Of a DNA stretch of 64,000 bases, positions 18,895 to 27,649 are shown piece after piece. The stretch covers positions 310,001 through 374,000 of the forward strand of contig CAWFHN010000011.1 of NCBI GenBank assembly GCA_963815665.1. The letters run 5' to 3'. The stretch comes from DASUPK01 sp963815665 (GTDB lineage Bacteria > Actinomycetota > Thermoleophilia > Solirubrobacterales > 70-9). Made by a program: the position numbers and the translations under genes. Under the pieces are notes generated by a model that was not told where the DNA came from, did no database searches, and saw nothing but the letters and a program-made list of their open reading frames with translations. Each line of letters begins with the position of its first letter. Within the stretch, counting starts at the first letter, position 1.

Positions 18895-19421
18895 GCGACG
18901 AGCGCCTGAAGAAGGTGGGGAGCAAGCTGGTCCATCGCGGGCCGATCGCGTCCGTGCGGATGGAGACGTTCCAGTACGAGGACGGCAGCAGGGCGACGAG
19001 GCAGGTCGTGGTCCACCCGGGCGCGGTCTGCGTAATCCCGCATGACGGCCGAGTGCTCTACATGGTCGAGCAGCCACGGGAGGCGGTCGAGGAACCCGCC
19101 CTGCTCGAGCTCCCGGCGGGAAAGCTCGACGTCCCCGGCGAGACCCAGCTCGAGTGCGCCCAGCGCGAGCTGGCCGAGGAGATCGGCAAGGCCGCAGGGG
19201 ACTGGCGCGAGCTGAAGAGCTTCTACACGAGCCCGGGCTTCGCGAATGAGCGCGTCTGGCTGTTCATCGCCACAGAGCTCTACGACGTGCCGCGGCGGCC
19301 CTCGCCGGGCGAGCGGATCGAGCTGGTGGAGATCCCGCTGGGCGAGCTCGACGGTGCGATCGCGCGCTGCGAGGACGCCAAGTCGCTGATCGGGCTGATG
19401 ATGCTGAAGGAGCTCATGTAG
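18891..19421 (+). CDS. NUDIX hydrolase, ADP-ribose pyrophosphatase-like
   Basis: A 176-residue NUDIX enzyme expected to hydrolyse ADP-ribose or related nucleotide sugars. The box reads LPAGKLDVPGETQLECAQ then RELAEEIG. The catalytic RExxEE is intact, though the G-to-E spacing is one residue longer than the usual five. LEYPAG-type sequence and YTSPGFANERVWLF match the ADPRase subfamily. The GTG start overlaps the DUF3866 stop (GTGA). It ends 34 bases before xerD. Confidence 0.92.
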   Translation: MSDERLKKVGSKLVHRGPIASVRMETFQYEDGSRATRQVVVHPGAVCVIPHDGRVLYMVEQPREAVEEPALLELPAGKLDVPGETQLECAQRELAEEIGKAAGDWRELKSFYTSPGFANERVWLFIATELYDVPRRPSPGERIELVEIPLGELDGAIARCEDAKSLIGLMMLKELM

Positions 19422-19455
19422 GAGGGACCCGGCGCCGGCCGCGGAATTACTCCGT

Positions 19456-20424
19456 ATGGCCATAGCCGTGCCCGAACGCGAGAAACCGGAGGCGCGAGTC
19501 TCCGAGCGCTACGAGGCGCTGGTCCTCGACTTCCTCGCGCACCTCGAGTTCGAGCGGGGCCTCTCCCGGAACACGCTCGCCGCGTACCGCACCGACCTGC
19601 TTCAGTTCGGCCGCTTCCTGGCCGAGCGCGATCAGGAGGCCACCACGGCGAAGCCGGGCGACCTCTCCGACTTCCTGGCGGGCCTCGCTCAGGGCGACGG
19701 CAACGGCCGCGCGCGGTGCTCGACGGCGACCGTCCATCGCAAGGCTGCCTGCCTGCGCTCGTTCTACCGGCACCTGCGGCGCGAGGATGCGATTGAGGAC
19801 GACCCGGCGGCGCGCCTGGAGACGCCACGACGCGGCAGGAAGCTGCCGGAGGTCCTCAGCTACGCCGAGGTGCAGCGCCTGCTCGCTCAGCCGCGGGGCG
19901 ACGATCCCGCGACGCTGCGCGACAGGGCGCTCCTGGAGCTGATGTACGCATCAGGGCTGCGGGCGTCGGAGACGATCTCGCTGGAGATCTCCGACATAGA
20001 CCTCGAGCACGGGATCGTTCGCGCCCGGGGCAAGGGCTCCAAGGAGCGTCTGGTCCCGGTCGGCGGCAGGGCCCTCGCCGCGGTCAGGGTCTACCTGCGA
20101 ACGGGCAGGCCGAAGATGGTCCGCTCGCACGACGAGCGCAAGCTGTTCCTCAACTTCAGAGGCGGGCCGCTGACGCGTCAGGGTCTGTACAAGATCGTGC
20201 TGCGACACGCCGAGTCCGCGGGGCTCGGCGACCGGATGAGCCCACACACCCTGCGGCACTCGTTCGCGACCCATCTGCTCTCCGGCGGGTGCGACCTGCG
20301 CTCCGTCCAGGAGATGCTCGGCCACGCCGACCTCTCGACCACCCAGCTCTACACGCACCTCTCCGGGGAGGAGCTGAAGGAGGCCTACTTCAAGGCCCAT
20401 CCCCGAGCTCACCTGCCTCACTAG
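19456..20424 (+). CDS. xerD: tyrosine recombinase XerD
   Basis: XerC/XerD resolve chromosome dimers at dif. The 322-residue protein has the N-terminal SAM-like core-binding domain (FLAHLEFERGLSRNTLAAYRTDL) and a catalytic domain with all active residues: Arg169 (ASGLRASE), Lys196 (GKGSKERLV), His264 and Arg267 (HTLRH), His290 (LGHADL) and Tyr299 (TTQLYTH). Gene context after a NUDIX gene matches xerD in actinobacteria. No attachment sites are seen nearby, so a housekeeping role is far more likely than phage integration. Confidence 0.95.
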   Translation: MAIAVPEREKPEARVSERYEALVLDFLAHLEFERGLSRNTLAAYRTDLLQFGRFLAERDQEATTAKPGDLSDFLAGLAQGDGNGRARCSTATVHRKAACLRSFYRHLRREDAIEDDPAARLETPRRGRKLPEVLSYAEVQRLLAQPRGDDPATLRDRALLELMYASGLRASETISLEISDIDLEHGIVRARGKGSKERLVPVGGRALAAVRVYLRTGRPKMVRSHDERKLFLNFRGGPLTRQGLYKIVLRHAESAGLGDRMSPHTLRHSFATHLLSGGCDLRSVQEMLGHADLSTTQLYTHLSGEELKEAYFKAHPRAHLPH

Positions 20425-20433
20425 CATCGGTAC

Positions 20434-21382
20434 ATGCCCGAGTTGCCCGAGGTGGAGACGGTGCGTCGCCAGCTCGAGCCCGAGCTGGTCGGGAAGCGGA
20501 TCGAGGCGGCGACCGTCCTCGACGAGCGGCTCACTCGCCCGGAGCCGCCGCGCGCATTGGAGCGGGCGGTCGTGGGCCGGGAGGTGACCGCAGTCGCGCG
20601 GCGCGGGCAAGTACCTGCTGATCGGCCTGGAGGGCGGGCGCACCCTGGCGATGCACCTGCGGATGACCGGGAACCTCCTGCTGCGCGACTCCGACCTGGG
20701 CGAGACGGCGGATCTGATGAAGAACGAGGTGCTCGGTGGCCCTCGGCTGTACGAGCCGGCTCCGGAACCGACCCACGTGCGGGCGCGCTTCGAGCTCAAC
20801 GATGGCAGGTCGCTGCTGTTCACCGACGTGCGGCGCTTCGGTCAGGCGGTCGTCCTCGACGCGGGGGATCAGCTGGATGACTTCTTCGCCGCGCGCCTCG
20901 GCGTCGAGCCGCTCTCCGGAGATCTCACCGCCAAGAGGTTGCTCGAGCTGTCGAAGGACCGCACGGCGCCGCTCAAGTCCTTCCTGCTCACCCAGTCCCG
21001 GGTCGCGGGGATAGGCAACATCTACGCCGACGAGGCGCTCTGGCGGGCTCGCCTGCATCCGCTCTCACCAGCCGGCTCGATGAAGCTCGAGCACGCCGAG
21101 CGCCTGGTTGACGGGATCGTCGCCGCGCTGGAGGCCGGGCTCGAGCACGGGGGAGCGAGCATCGACGACTACAGGGATTCCCGTGGCGAGACCGGCTCGA
21201 TGCAGGAGGAGTTCCTGGTCCACACGCGAGAGGGAGAGGACTGCCCCCGGGGCGACGGCGTGATCCAGCGGATCGTCGTCGGCGGCCGGTCGACCTACTT
21301 CTGCCCGGCCTGTCAGGAGCGGCTTCGCCGTCGCCCGAGGAGGAGGCCGAAGCGCTCCGCCCGGAAGGCGGGGGCGAGGTGA
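20434..21382 (+). CDS. mutM: formamidopyrimidine-DNA glycosylase, frameshifted
   Basis: Fpg/MutM removes oxidised purines such as 8-oxoguanine by beta,delta-elimination. The N-terminus PELPEVETVRRQLEPEL is in frame 1 up to ARRG. The body, from GKYLLIGLEGG through NIYADEALWRARLHP to the zinc-finger end, is in frame 2. One extra G in the GGG run at 20605-20607 accounts for the break. The finger reads DCPRGDGVIQRIVVGGRS then TYFCPACQ, so the second Cys of the first CxxC is replaced by Gly. The frameshift is probably a sequence error, while the missing Cys lies away from it and looks real. Confidence 0.85.
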
Positions 21383-22312
21383 GCGAGCCGCCGCCGTTGC
21401 CGGAGGGGTTCGCGGTCGGGCATTGGTCGGACCCGGTCGGGGGCACCGGCTGCACCGTGGTGATCCCGCCGCCCGAGACGCCGGGCGGGGTCTGCGTGCA
21501 CGGCGGAGGGCCCGGGACCCGTGAGACCGACACCCTGCGGCCGCTCGCGAACGCGCAGGAGGCCAACGCGATCCTGATCACCGGCGGCAGCGCCTTCGGG
21601 TTGGCGGCGGCGGACGGCGTCGTGCGCTGGCTCGAGGACCACGATCGCGGCTACTTCACGCCCTACGGCCGGGTGCCGCTGGTCCCGGCCGCGGTCATCT
21701 ACGACCTGCCATCGGGTGAGGGGAAGGCCCGCCCGGGGGCGGAGCAGGGGCATGCGGCCTGCGAGGCCGCGAGCGGGGGCGTTCCGGAGCGGGGCGCGGT
21801 GGGAGCGGGGACGGGGGCGACCGTCGGCAAGCTGCTCGGGCGGGAGCGCTCGCGGCCGGGAGGCGTCGGCTACGCCGCGCTGGTCACCGGGACGGGTCAC
21901 ACGGTCGCAGCGATCGCCACCGTGAACGCGGTGGGCGACGTGATCGATGAGGACGGCTCGGTGCTGGCGGGCCCGCGCGGCGAGGAGGACGAGCCGGTCC
22001 GCGGCGCCGAGCTGATCGCGGCGATGGACCGGCCGCCGGAGTTCCGGGTCCCGGAGGGCAATTCGACTCCAGTCTGCGTCTGCACCGACGCGACGCTCGA
22101 CAAGCGGCAATGCTCGATCGTCGCGCGGGCCGCAACGGCCGGGATGGGACGAGCGATCGACCCGGTGTTCACGCCGGTGGACGGCGACGTGGTCTTCTGC
22201 CTCGCCTCTGGGAGGGGCGAGCACGACCAGTTCGCGCCCATTCCAGATCGGCGCCGCCGCGGCGACTGTCACCGCGGCCGCGATCAGGGACGCGGTTCGC
22301 GACACGGCCTGA
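21379..22312 (+). CDS. P1-family peptidase / DmpA-like, frameshifted at the 3' end
   Basis: A member of the S58/P1 (DmpA, L-aminopeptidase/D-esterase) family of self-cleaving hydrolases. Conserved parts are VGHWSDPVGGTGCTVV, HGGGPGTRETDTLRP, LITGGSAFGLAAADGVVRWLE and GAVGAGTGATVGK. The annotated frame drifts after FAPI at about 22240. The continuation QIGAAAATVTAAAIRDAVRD with stop at 22310-22312 is in the next frame, so one extra T at 22241-22242 explains the break. It overlaps mutM by four bases (GTGA). Confidence 0.82.
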
Positions 22313-22342
22313 TCCGTCCGGGGGCTGCGGCAGCTTTGGTGG

Positions 22343-23063
22343 ATGCCCGGGAACTTCAAGACGGAGGCGGTCGTGCTGCGCAGCATCCGCTACGGCGAGG
22401 CCGATCGCATCGTCCACCTCTACTCCTCGACCCGGGGCCGGATAGGCGCGATCGCCAAGGGGTCGCGGCGGCCGAAGTCGCGGTTCGGCGGGCGGCTCGA
22501 GCCGTTCTTCCGGCTCGACCTCGTCCTCTATGAGGGACGGGGGGAGCTGTTCACGGTGACCGGGGCTTCGACGGTCGACGGGCACGGGAGGTTGCGCTCG
22601 AACGGGCCGGCGCTGGGGGCGGCCGGCAGGGCATGCGACGCGGTGTTGCGGCTGCTCGACTCGGGAGAGCCGAACGCGGCCGCCTACCACCTGCTCTGCA
22701 ACTACCTGGGACTGCTCGATGCCGACCCCGGGGCTGCAAGCGCGCCCGGGGGCGGCGCTCGCCTTCCGGCTCAAGCTGGCGCTGGCCGCCGGGTTCTCAC
22801 CCGAGCTGGCGAGCTGCGCGAGCTGCGGGGACGCGGAGCATCTGGCGGCCTTCTCCGGATCGGCCGGTGGGGTGGTGTGCGCGAGCTGCGAGGGGGAGGG
22901 GTTCCCGCTCAGCGAGGAGGCGCACCGGTTCATGGTCGATGCCCTGGCGCGGCCGCTGGCCGAGGCGCCGGCGGCGGAGCGGCGGGTTGTCGCGCAGGCC
23001 GACCGGGCGATCACCGAGACGCTCGAGCACCACGCCCACGTACACCTGCGGGCGGCCGCCTAG
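22343..23063 (+). CDS. recO: DNA repair protein RecO, frameshifted
   Basis: RecO anneals single strands and loads RecA with RecR. The OB-fold N-terminus is intact (KTEAVVLRSIRYGEADRIVHLYS, GAIAKGSRRPKS). The helical C-terminal part continues in another frame after about 22750 (AALAFRLKLALAAGF), including a zinc-binding pair CASCG and CASCEGEG. One extra G in the five-G run at 22748-22752 explains the change. Both halves are full length and well conserved, so the gene is probably functional and the break a sequencing artefact. The stop overlaps the convergent SDR stop. Confidence 0.85.
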
Positions 23064-23815
23064 TCCGGGCGGTAGATGCGCTCGGTGACGCGGAGCTTGA
23101 TCGACTTCGGGGCGACCGTCGAGCGCATCACCCAGGGGAAGAGGCGGCCGGGGATCACCGATCGCTTGCCCTGGTCGTAGGCGCGGAGAGAGTCGGTGAC
23201 GCACTGCTCGGCGGTGATCATCCCGGGCATGAGCCGGGTGTTCTCGTCGTAGCCGGCGACCTGCTGCCACTCGGTCTTGACCGGGCCGGGGTTGACGACC
23301 AGGACCTTGACCCCGGTGTTGCGCAGCTCCATCGAGAGGGCCTCCGAGAAGGAGATCGCGAAAGCCTTGCTGGCGGCATAGGTGGTCTCGTAGGGGAGCG
23401 GCTGGTTGCCGGCCGTCGAGGCGACGGTGATCACCCCGCCGCGTCCGCGCTCGACCATCGGCGGAACGAAGGCATGGGTGAGGGTCACGACGGCCTCGCA
23501 GTTGACGCGCACCATCTCGGCCTCTCGGCTCGCATCGAGCTCGGTGAAGTGCCCGCGCAGGCCGAAGCCGGCGTTGTTGACGAGCAGGTCCACGTCGACG
23601 CCGAGCTTCGCCACCTTGCCGGGGAGCTTGGCCGCGTCCGAGCCGAGGTCGCACTCGATCACGTGGGCGGTGGTCGGGAGTTGCTCCGCGAGCTTCTCCA
23701 GGCGGTCCTTGCGTCGTGCCACCAGGATGAGGTCGTGGCCGCGCGCCGCGAGCTGCCTGGCGAACTCCTCGCCTATGCCCGAGGAGGCGCCGGTGATCAG
23801 TGCCGTCTCTGCCAT
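23060..23815 (-). CDS. short-chain dehydrogenase/reductase
   Basis: A 251-residue classical SDR with the Rossmann glycine motif TGASSGIGEEFA near residue 8, the NNAG motif (LLVNNAGFGL) and the catalytic YxxxK (YAASK) preceded by the conserved Ser. The C-terminal part (NPGPVKTEW, LPWVMR-like region) resembles DltE/YqjQ-type oxidoreductases. The substrate is unknown. The ATG at 23815 begins exactly at the Rossmann strand; the longer frame upstream is not supported. Confidence 0.9.
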   Translation of the reverse strand: MAETALITGASSGIGEEFARQLAARGHDLILVARRKDRLEKLAEQLPTTAHVIECDLGSDAAKLPGKVAKLGVDVDLLVNNAGFGLRGHFTELDASREAEMVRVNCEAVVTLTHAFVPPMVERGRGGVITVASTAGNQPLPYETTYAASKAFAISFSEALSMELRNTGVKVLVVNPGPVKTEWQQVAGYDENTRLMPGMITAEQCVTDSLRAYDQGKRSVIPGRLFPWVMRSTVAPKSIKLRVTERIYRPD

Positions 23816-23889
23816 GAACCGGAGCCTATTTCGAATCTTTCGGACTCGCAGCGCGGCGGTGATGCCGGGCCGGGTGCGAACATCGGGCC

Positions 23890-24888
23890 ATGACCACCCG
23901 CACCGCAAGCCTGGAGGAGAGGGTTCGCTCCTGGGAGTCGGAGTACCTCTGGGAGGGCGCGACGCCGTCCTATCCGGCCAAGCGCCGGGAGCCGGAGGCG
24001 GACAGCCCGGTGCGCACGCCGTTTCAGCGGGACCGCGACCGGATCGTCCACTCGAAGGCGTTCCGGCGGCTCAAGCACAAGACGCAGGTCTTCGTGGCGC
24101 CTGAGGGCGACCACTACCGGACCAGGCTCACCCATACGCTCGAGGCGTGCTTCATCTCCCGGACGGTGGCCCGGGCGCTGGGCCTTAATGAGGACCTGAC
24201 CGAGGCGATCGGGCTGGGACATGACCTCGGACATCCGCCCTTCGGGCACATCGGCGAGGAGGTGCTGGACGAGGCGCTCCAGGAGCATGGGATGCGCTTT
24301 CGGCACAACGAGCATTCGCTGCGGGTCGTCGAGGTGCTCGCCCGCGACGGCCGGGGGCTGAACCTGACCGAGCAGGTCAGGGACGGCATCCTCAATCACA
24401 CCGGGTCCCTCAAGGCCGCGACCCTGGAGGGGCGGGTGGTGCGGATCGTCGATCGGGTCGCGTACATCAACCACGACATCGACGACGCGTTGCGGGCCGG
24501 GATCATCTCCGAAGGCGATCTGCCGGTGGACGAGATCGAGCTGCTGGGGGAGACGGGGGCTCGCCGGATCGACCTGCTCGTCCAGGACATGGTCGAGCGC
24601 TCCCGGGCGGAGGGGGACATCGCGCAGAGCGCCGAGGTCGGCGGGGCGATGCTGCGCCTCCGGAAGTTCATGTTCGAGCGCGTGTACCTGGGCCCGGAGG
24701 CGCGGGCGGAGCAGGAGAGGGCGCGGGTGGCTCTGCGGACGCTGTTCGACCACTACCTCGCTCATCTCGATGAGGTGCCGGCGACCGACCCCGATGCCGG
24801 CCCGGTGCAGCGCGTGACGGACTACATCGCCGGAATGACCGACCGTTTCTGTCTCAGCACCTATGAGCGGCTGGTTGCTCGGAAGTAG
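23890..24888 (+). CDS. dgt: deoxyguanosinetriphosphate triphosphohydrolase-like protein
   Basis: An HD-domain dNTP triphosphohydrolase that releases tripolyphosphate from dGTP or other dNTPs. The 332-residue protein has the metal-binding pattern H...HD...D: RLTHTLEACFISR, GLGHDLGHPPFGHIGEEVLDE and DRVAYINHDIDDA. Its position immediately upstream of dnaG, with 9 bases between them, is a typical actinobacterial order and links nucleotide-pool control with replication priming. The start ATG begins MTTRTASLEERVRSWE. Confidence 0.93.
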   Translation: MTTRTASLEERVRSWESEYLWEGATPSYPAKRREPEADSPVRTPFQRDRDRIVHSKAFRRLKHKTQVFVAPEGDHYRTRLTHTLEACFISRTVARALGLNEDLTEAIGLGHDLGHPPFGHIGEEVLDEALQEHGMRFRHNEHSLRVVEVLARDGRGLNLTEQVRDGILNHTGSLKAATLEGRVVRIVDRVAYINHDIDDALRAGIISEGDLPVDEIELLGETGARRIDLLVQDMVERSRAEGDIAQSAEVGGAMLRLRKFMFERVYLGPEARAEQERARVALRTLFDHYLAHLDEVPATDPDAGPVQRVTDYIAGMTDRFCLSTYERLVARK

Positions 24889-24897
24889 ATTGGGTGG

Positions 24898-26667
24898 ATG
24901 GCGAGGTTCACGCGCGACAGCGTCGATCGGGTCAAGGAGGCGTCGGACATCGTCGAGATCGTCTCGGCGCACACCGACCTTCAGCAGCGGGGGCAGGACT
25001 ACTGGGGCAACTGCCCGTTCCACGACGAGCGGACGCCCTCGTTCAAGGTCAACCCCCGGGACAAGCTCTACTACTGCTTCGGCTGTGAGGCGAGCGGGGA
25101 CGTCTTCCGGTTCGTCGAGGAGAAGGAGGGGCTGGACTTCGCCGCGGCGGTGGAGTCGCTGTCCGAGCGCTACGGAGTCGAGCTCGAGAGGGAGAACGAG
25201 GACCCGCGCGCCGAGGAGAAGCGGCGGCGGAAGGCGCGGCTCTGGGAGCTGCTCGAGCGGACGGCGAAGTTCTACGAGCGGTATCTGTGGGAGTCGCCGA
25301 AGGCCGAGAAGGCGCGCGGCTATCTGAAGGAGCGCGGGCTCGGTGAGGACGTGCTGCGCCGCTTCGGCGTCGGCATGGCGCCGAGTCCGTGGGACCAGGT
25401 GCTTACGGGGAGCCAGCGGGCCGGGTTCAAGGTGGACGAGCTGCTCGCAGCAGGGCTGATCCTGAAGGGGCGGCAGGGCGGCCACTACGACCGGTTTCGC
25501 AACAGGATCACGTTTCCGATCCGCGACGACAAGGGAAAGGTCGTCGGGTTTGGAGCCCGTGCGCTTACTCCCGACGCGAAACCCAAGTACATGAACTCAC
25601 CGGAAGGTGAGCTCTACAAAAAAAGCGAAACGCTCTATGGGATCGATCGCGCGCGAGGCCCCATGGCCAGGGCAGGCCGTGTGATTGTCGTGGAGGGCTA
25701 CACCGATGTCTTGGCGCTCCATCAAGCGGGAGTCGAGGAGACGGTGGCGATTATGGGCACCGCTATTACCCCAGCTCAGCTCTCCAAGCTGAGCTCGGTT
25801 GAGAAGGTTGTCCTGGCACTCGATGCGGACCGGGCGGGGGCTAACGCGATGATTCGTGCGCAGAAGGTGGCCGGTGGGAAGAGCCTTGAGCTGCGGGTCG
25901 CGGCGATGCCGGAGGGCGAGGACCCGGCGGACATGCTCAAGGAGGGATCGCCTGATCGGCTGTTGAAGCTGGTCGAGGAGGCGATCGAGTTGGTCCGCTT
26001 CCAGGTCGAACAGATCATCGATCGCGGTGACCTATCAAGTCCAACGACACGCGACCGAATGTTGGATGAGGCGGCTTACGTCATGAAACCCATCGAAGGG
26101 TCTGTTCTCTTTGATGAGGTCGAAAGGGTGGTGAGCGAGCGTCTCAATGTTCCGGCACGGATGGTCCGTGAACGAGTGGCGCATGCACCCGCGGTGCGTC
26201 CGGAGCCAGCCACCGCGAACGCCCAAGCAGCCCCTCCGAAGCCGGTCGCCGTCTCGCTCACGCCGGGCGAGACCCGAGAGAGGGCGCTCCTCGCGATGTG
26301 CATTTCCAAGCCGAAGGAGGGGAGGGGGTTCATCGATCGGCTGGCCGAGGAACACCTCTCGCCGTCCGGCCGGCCTGCGCTGGACTGGTTGCGCAAGCAT
26401 CTGGACGACCCTATGGCTGGACTACCTCGGGAAGACCCTGCGCTGACATCGCTGATCACGGAGCTGGTGATGAGGGCGGAGAGCGAGCCCGCCTCGGAGA
26501 GTGCGATGCAGCTCAACTTCGATCTGCTCGAACTGCAGCGGCTGGAGGGCGCGATTGCGGCCGCGCAGAAGGCCGGTGACTGGGAGAGGCATCGGCAGCT
26601 GTCGAGGGAGCGCGCCGAGATCTCGAGTCGGATCGCCCACGGCGGAACCTGGCCCGAGGCCGCGTAG
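24898..26667 (+). CDS. dnaG: DNA primase
   Basis: DnaG synthesises RNA primers at replication forks. The 589-residue protein has the N-terminal CHC2 zinc finger (NCPFHDERTPSF, YYCFGCEASGD), the catalytic core with VVGFGARAL, the TOPRIM motifs VVEGYTDVLALHQAG and LALDADRAG, and a C-terminal DnaB-interacting region (IDRLAEEHLSP onward). Length is normal. From about 25.6 kb codon choice shifts to lower GC (for example AAAAAAAGC, GCTATTACC), unlike the first third of the gene and unlike neighbours. The shift continues into the next gene, which may mark a recombined allele. Confidence 0.96.
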   Translation: MARFTRDSVDRVKEASDIVEIVSAHTDLQQRGQDYWGNCPFHDERTPSFKVNPRDKLYYCFGCEASGDVFRFVEEKEGLDFAAAVESLSERYGVELERENEDPRAEEKRRRKARLWELLERTAKFYERYLWESPKAEKARGYLKERGLGEDVLRRFGVGMAPSPWDQVLTGSQRAGFKVDELLAAGLILKGRQGGHYDRFRNRITFPIRDDKGKVVGFGARALTPDAKPKYMNSPEGELYKKSETLYGIDRARGPMARAGRVIVVEGYTDVLALHQAGVEETVAIMGTAITPAQLSKLSSVEKVVLALDADRAGANAMIRAQKVAGGKSLELRVAAMPEGEDPADMLKEGSPDRLLKLVEEAIELVRFQVEQIIDRGDLSSPTTRDRMLDEAAYVMKPIEGSVLFDEVERVVSERLNVPARMVRERVAHAPAVRPEPATANAQAAPPKPVAVSLTPGETRERALLAMCISKPKEGRGFIDRLAEEHLSPSGRPALDWLRKHLDDPMAGLPREDPALTSLITELVMRAESEPASESAMQLNFDLLELQRLEGAIAAAQKAGDWERHRQLSRERAEISSRIAHGGTWPEAA

Positions 26668-26764
26668 GTAGTCACACACTCCGCACACTTCCGCACAGCT
26701 TCCGCGCGAAAAGTAGTTGAGTTGCAGGCATTTCCGGGCAAATCCGTCCGGCCCTGGGCGGAAA

Positions 26765-27517
26765 ATGCTCCGTATGAAGAAGGAAGAGCTAGAGCTTTAC
26801 CTCGCGGATGGCCTCACTCTCCGAGAAATCGGCGAGCGGACGGGGAAGCATCTGACCACGGTCAGCTACTGGCTCAAACGACACGGCCTGCGGGCCGTGC
26901 ACTCTGAGAAGTTCGCACCCAAGCGCAGCGAGATATCCAAGGAACGGCTTGAGGGCCTAATAGAACAGGGCGCCTCATTGAATGACTTGGCCGAGGTACT
27001 CATGCTCAGTGTGTCGAGCGTTCGATATTGGCTTGAGAAGTTCGGCCTCAAAACGCACGGGGCTGGCTGGCGACGCGAGCAGACGCGACACGCGCGTGAG
27101 GCTGGGCTCAAACACATTGACCGTCACTGCAAGCACCACGGGATGACCACGTTCGTGCTCGAGGGCCGGGGCTACTACCGCTGTATGGAGTGCCGCAAAG
27201 CGGCGGTCGTGAAGTGGCGGCGTGAGGCAAAAAGGCGGCTTGTCGAAGAAGCCGGAGGGTGTTGCTTGCTCTGTGGATACAAGAAGTACCTCGGCGCTCT
27301 CCAGTTCCATCACAGGGACAAGAAGACCAAGCGGTACACGCTTAGCCGAATGGGTCATACACGCAACTTCGCGGAGGCCCTTGAGGAGGCGAAGAAGTGC
27401 ACTCTGCTCTGCGCGAATTGCCACGCCGAGGTCGAGGCGGGCGCGGTCTCTTTCCCCGAGGGCTTGGGCGATCAGGCGGCGTCCGACGCTAAGGTTTCCG
27501 GGGACAGTCCCGGCTAG
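26765..27517 (+). CDS. HNH endonuclease with tandem helix-turn-helix segments
   Basis: A 250-residue protein. Two similar HTH-like segments lie near residues 5-40 (LELYLADGLTLREIGERTG, then TTVSYWLKRHGL) and 60-95 (LEGLIEQGASLNDLAEVLM, then SSVRYWLEKFGL). A CxxC (CMEC) and then an HNH nuclease core follow: CCLLCG, LQFHHRDKKTKRYTLS, and CTLLCANCHAEVE. Proteins of this type occur in phages and scattered bacterial sites and are likely sequence-directed nickases or endonucleases. ATG 26765 is chosen; ATG 26774 is equally possible. It lies in a low-GC patch ending at a tRNA gene, so horizontal arrival is plausible. Confidence 0.8.
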   Translation: MLRMKKEELELYLADGLTLREIGERTGKHLTTVSYWLKRHGLRAVHSEKFAPKRSEISKERLEGLIEQGASLNDLAEVLMLSVSSVRYWLEKFGLKTHGAGWRREQTRHAREAGLKHIDRHCKHHGMTTFVLEGRGYYRCMECRKAAVVKWRREAKRRLVEEAGGCCLLCGYKKYLGALQFHHRDKKTKRYTLSRMGHTRNFAEALEEAKKCTLLCANCHAEVEAGAVSFPEGLGDQAASDAKVSGDSPG

Positions 27518-27559
27518 CACGAAAGGGTTTTCCAAATCGTGTAAACCGGACTGTGTCGG

Positions 27560-27633
27560 TCCGGGGTAGCTCAACTGGAAGAAGCGCTCGGCCGTTAACC
27601 GAGAGGTTGTGGGTTCGAGTCCCACCCCCGGAG
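27560..27633 (+). tRNA. tRNA-Asn (GUU anticodon)
   Basis: A 74-base cloverleaf: acceptor TCCGGGG pairs with CCCCGGA, the anticodon loop reads CGTTAAC with anticodon GTT, and the T arm GTGGGTTCGAGTCCCAC is perfect. The discriminator base is G, as expected for Asn. The CCA end is not encoded. It marks the right edge of the low-GC patch covering the HNH gene and the end of dnaG. Confidence 0.95.
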
Positions 27634-27649
27634 CTACTGGATCCAGAGA

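Noticed and set aside
19456..20424. Integrase of a mobile element
   Set aside because: Full XerD catalytic set and housekeeping context; no attachment sites or phage genes nearby.
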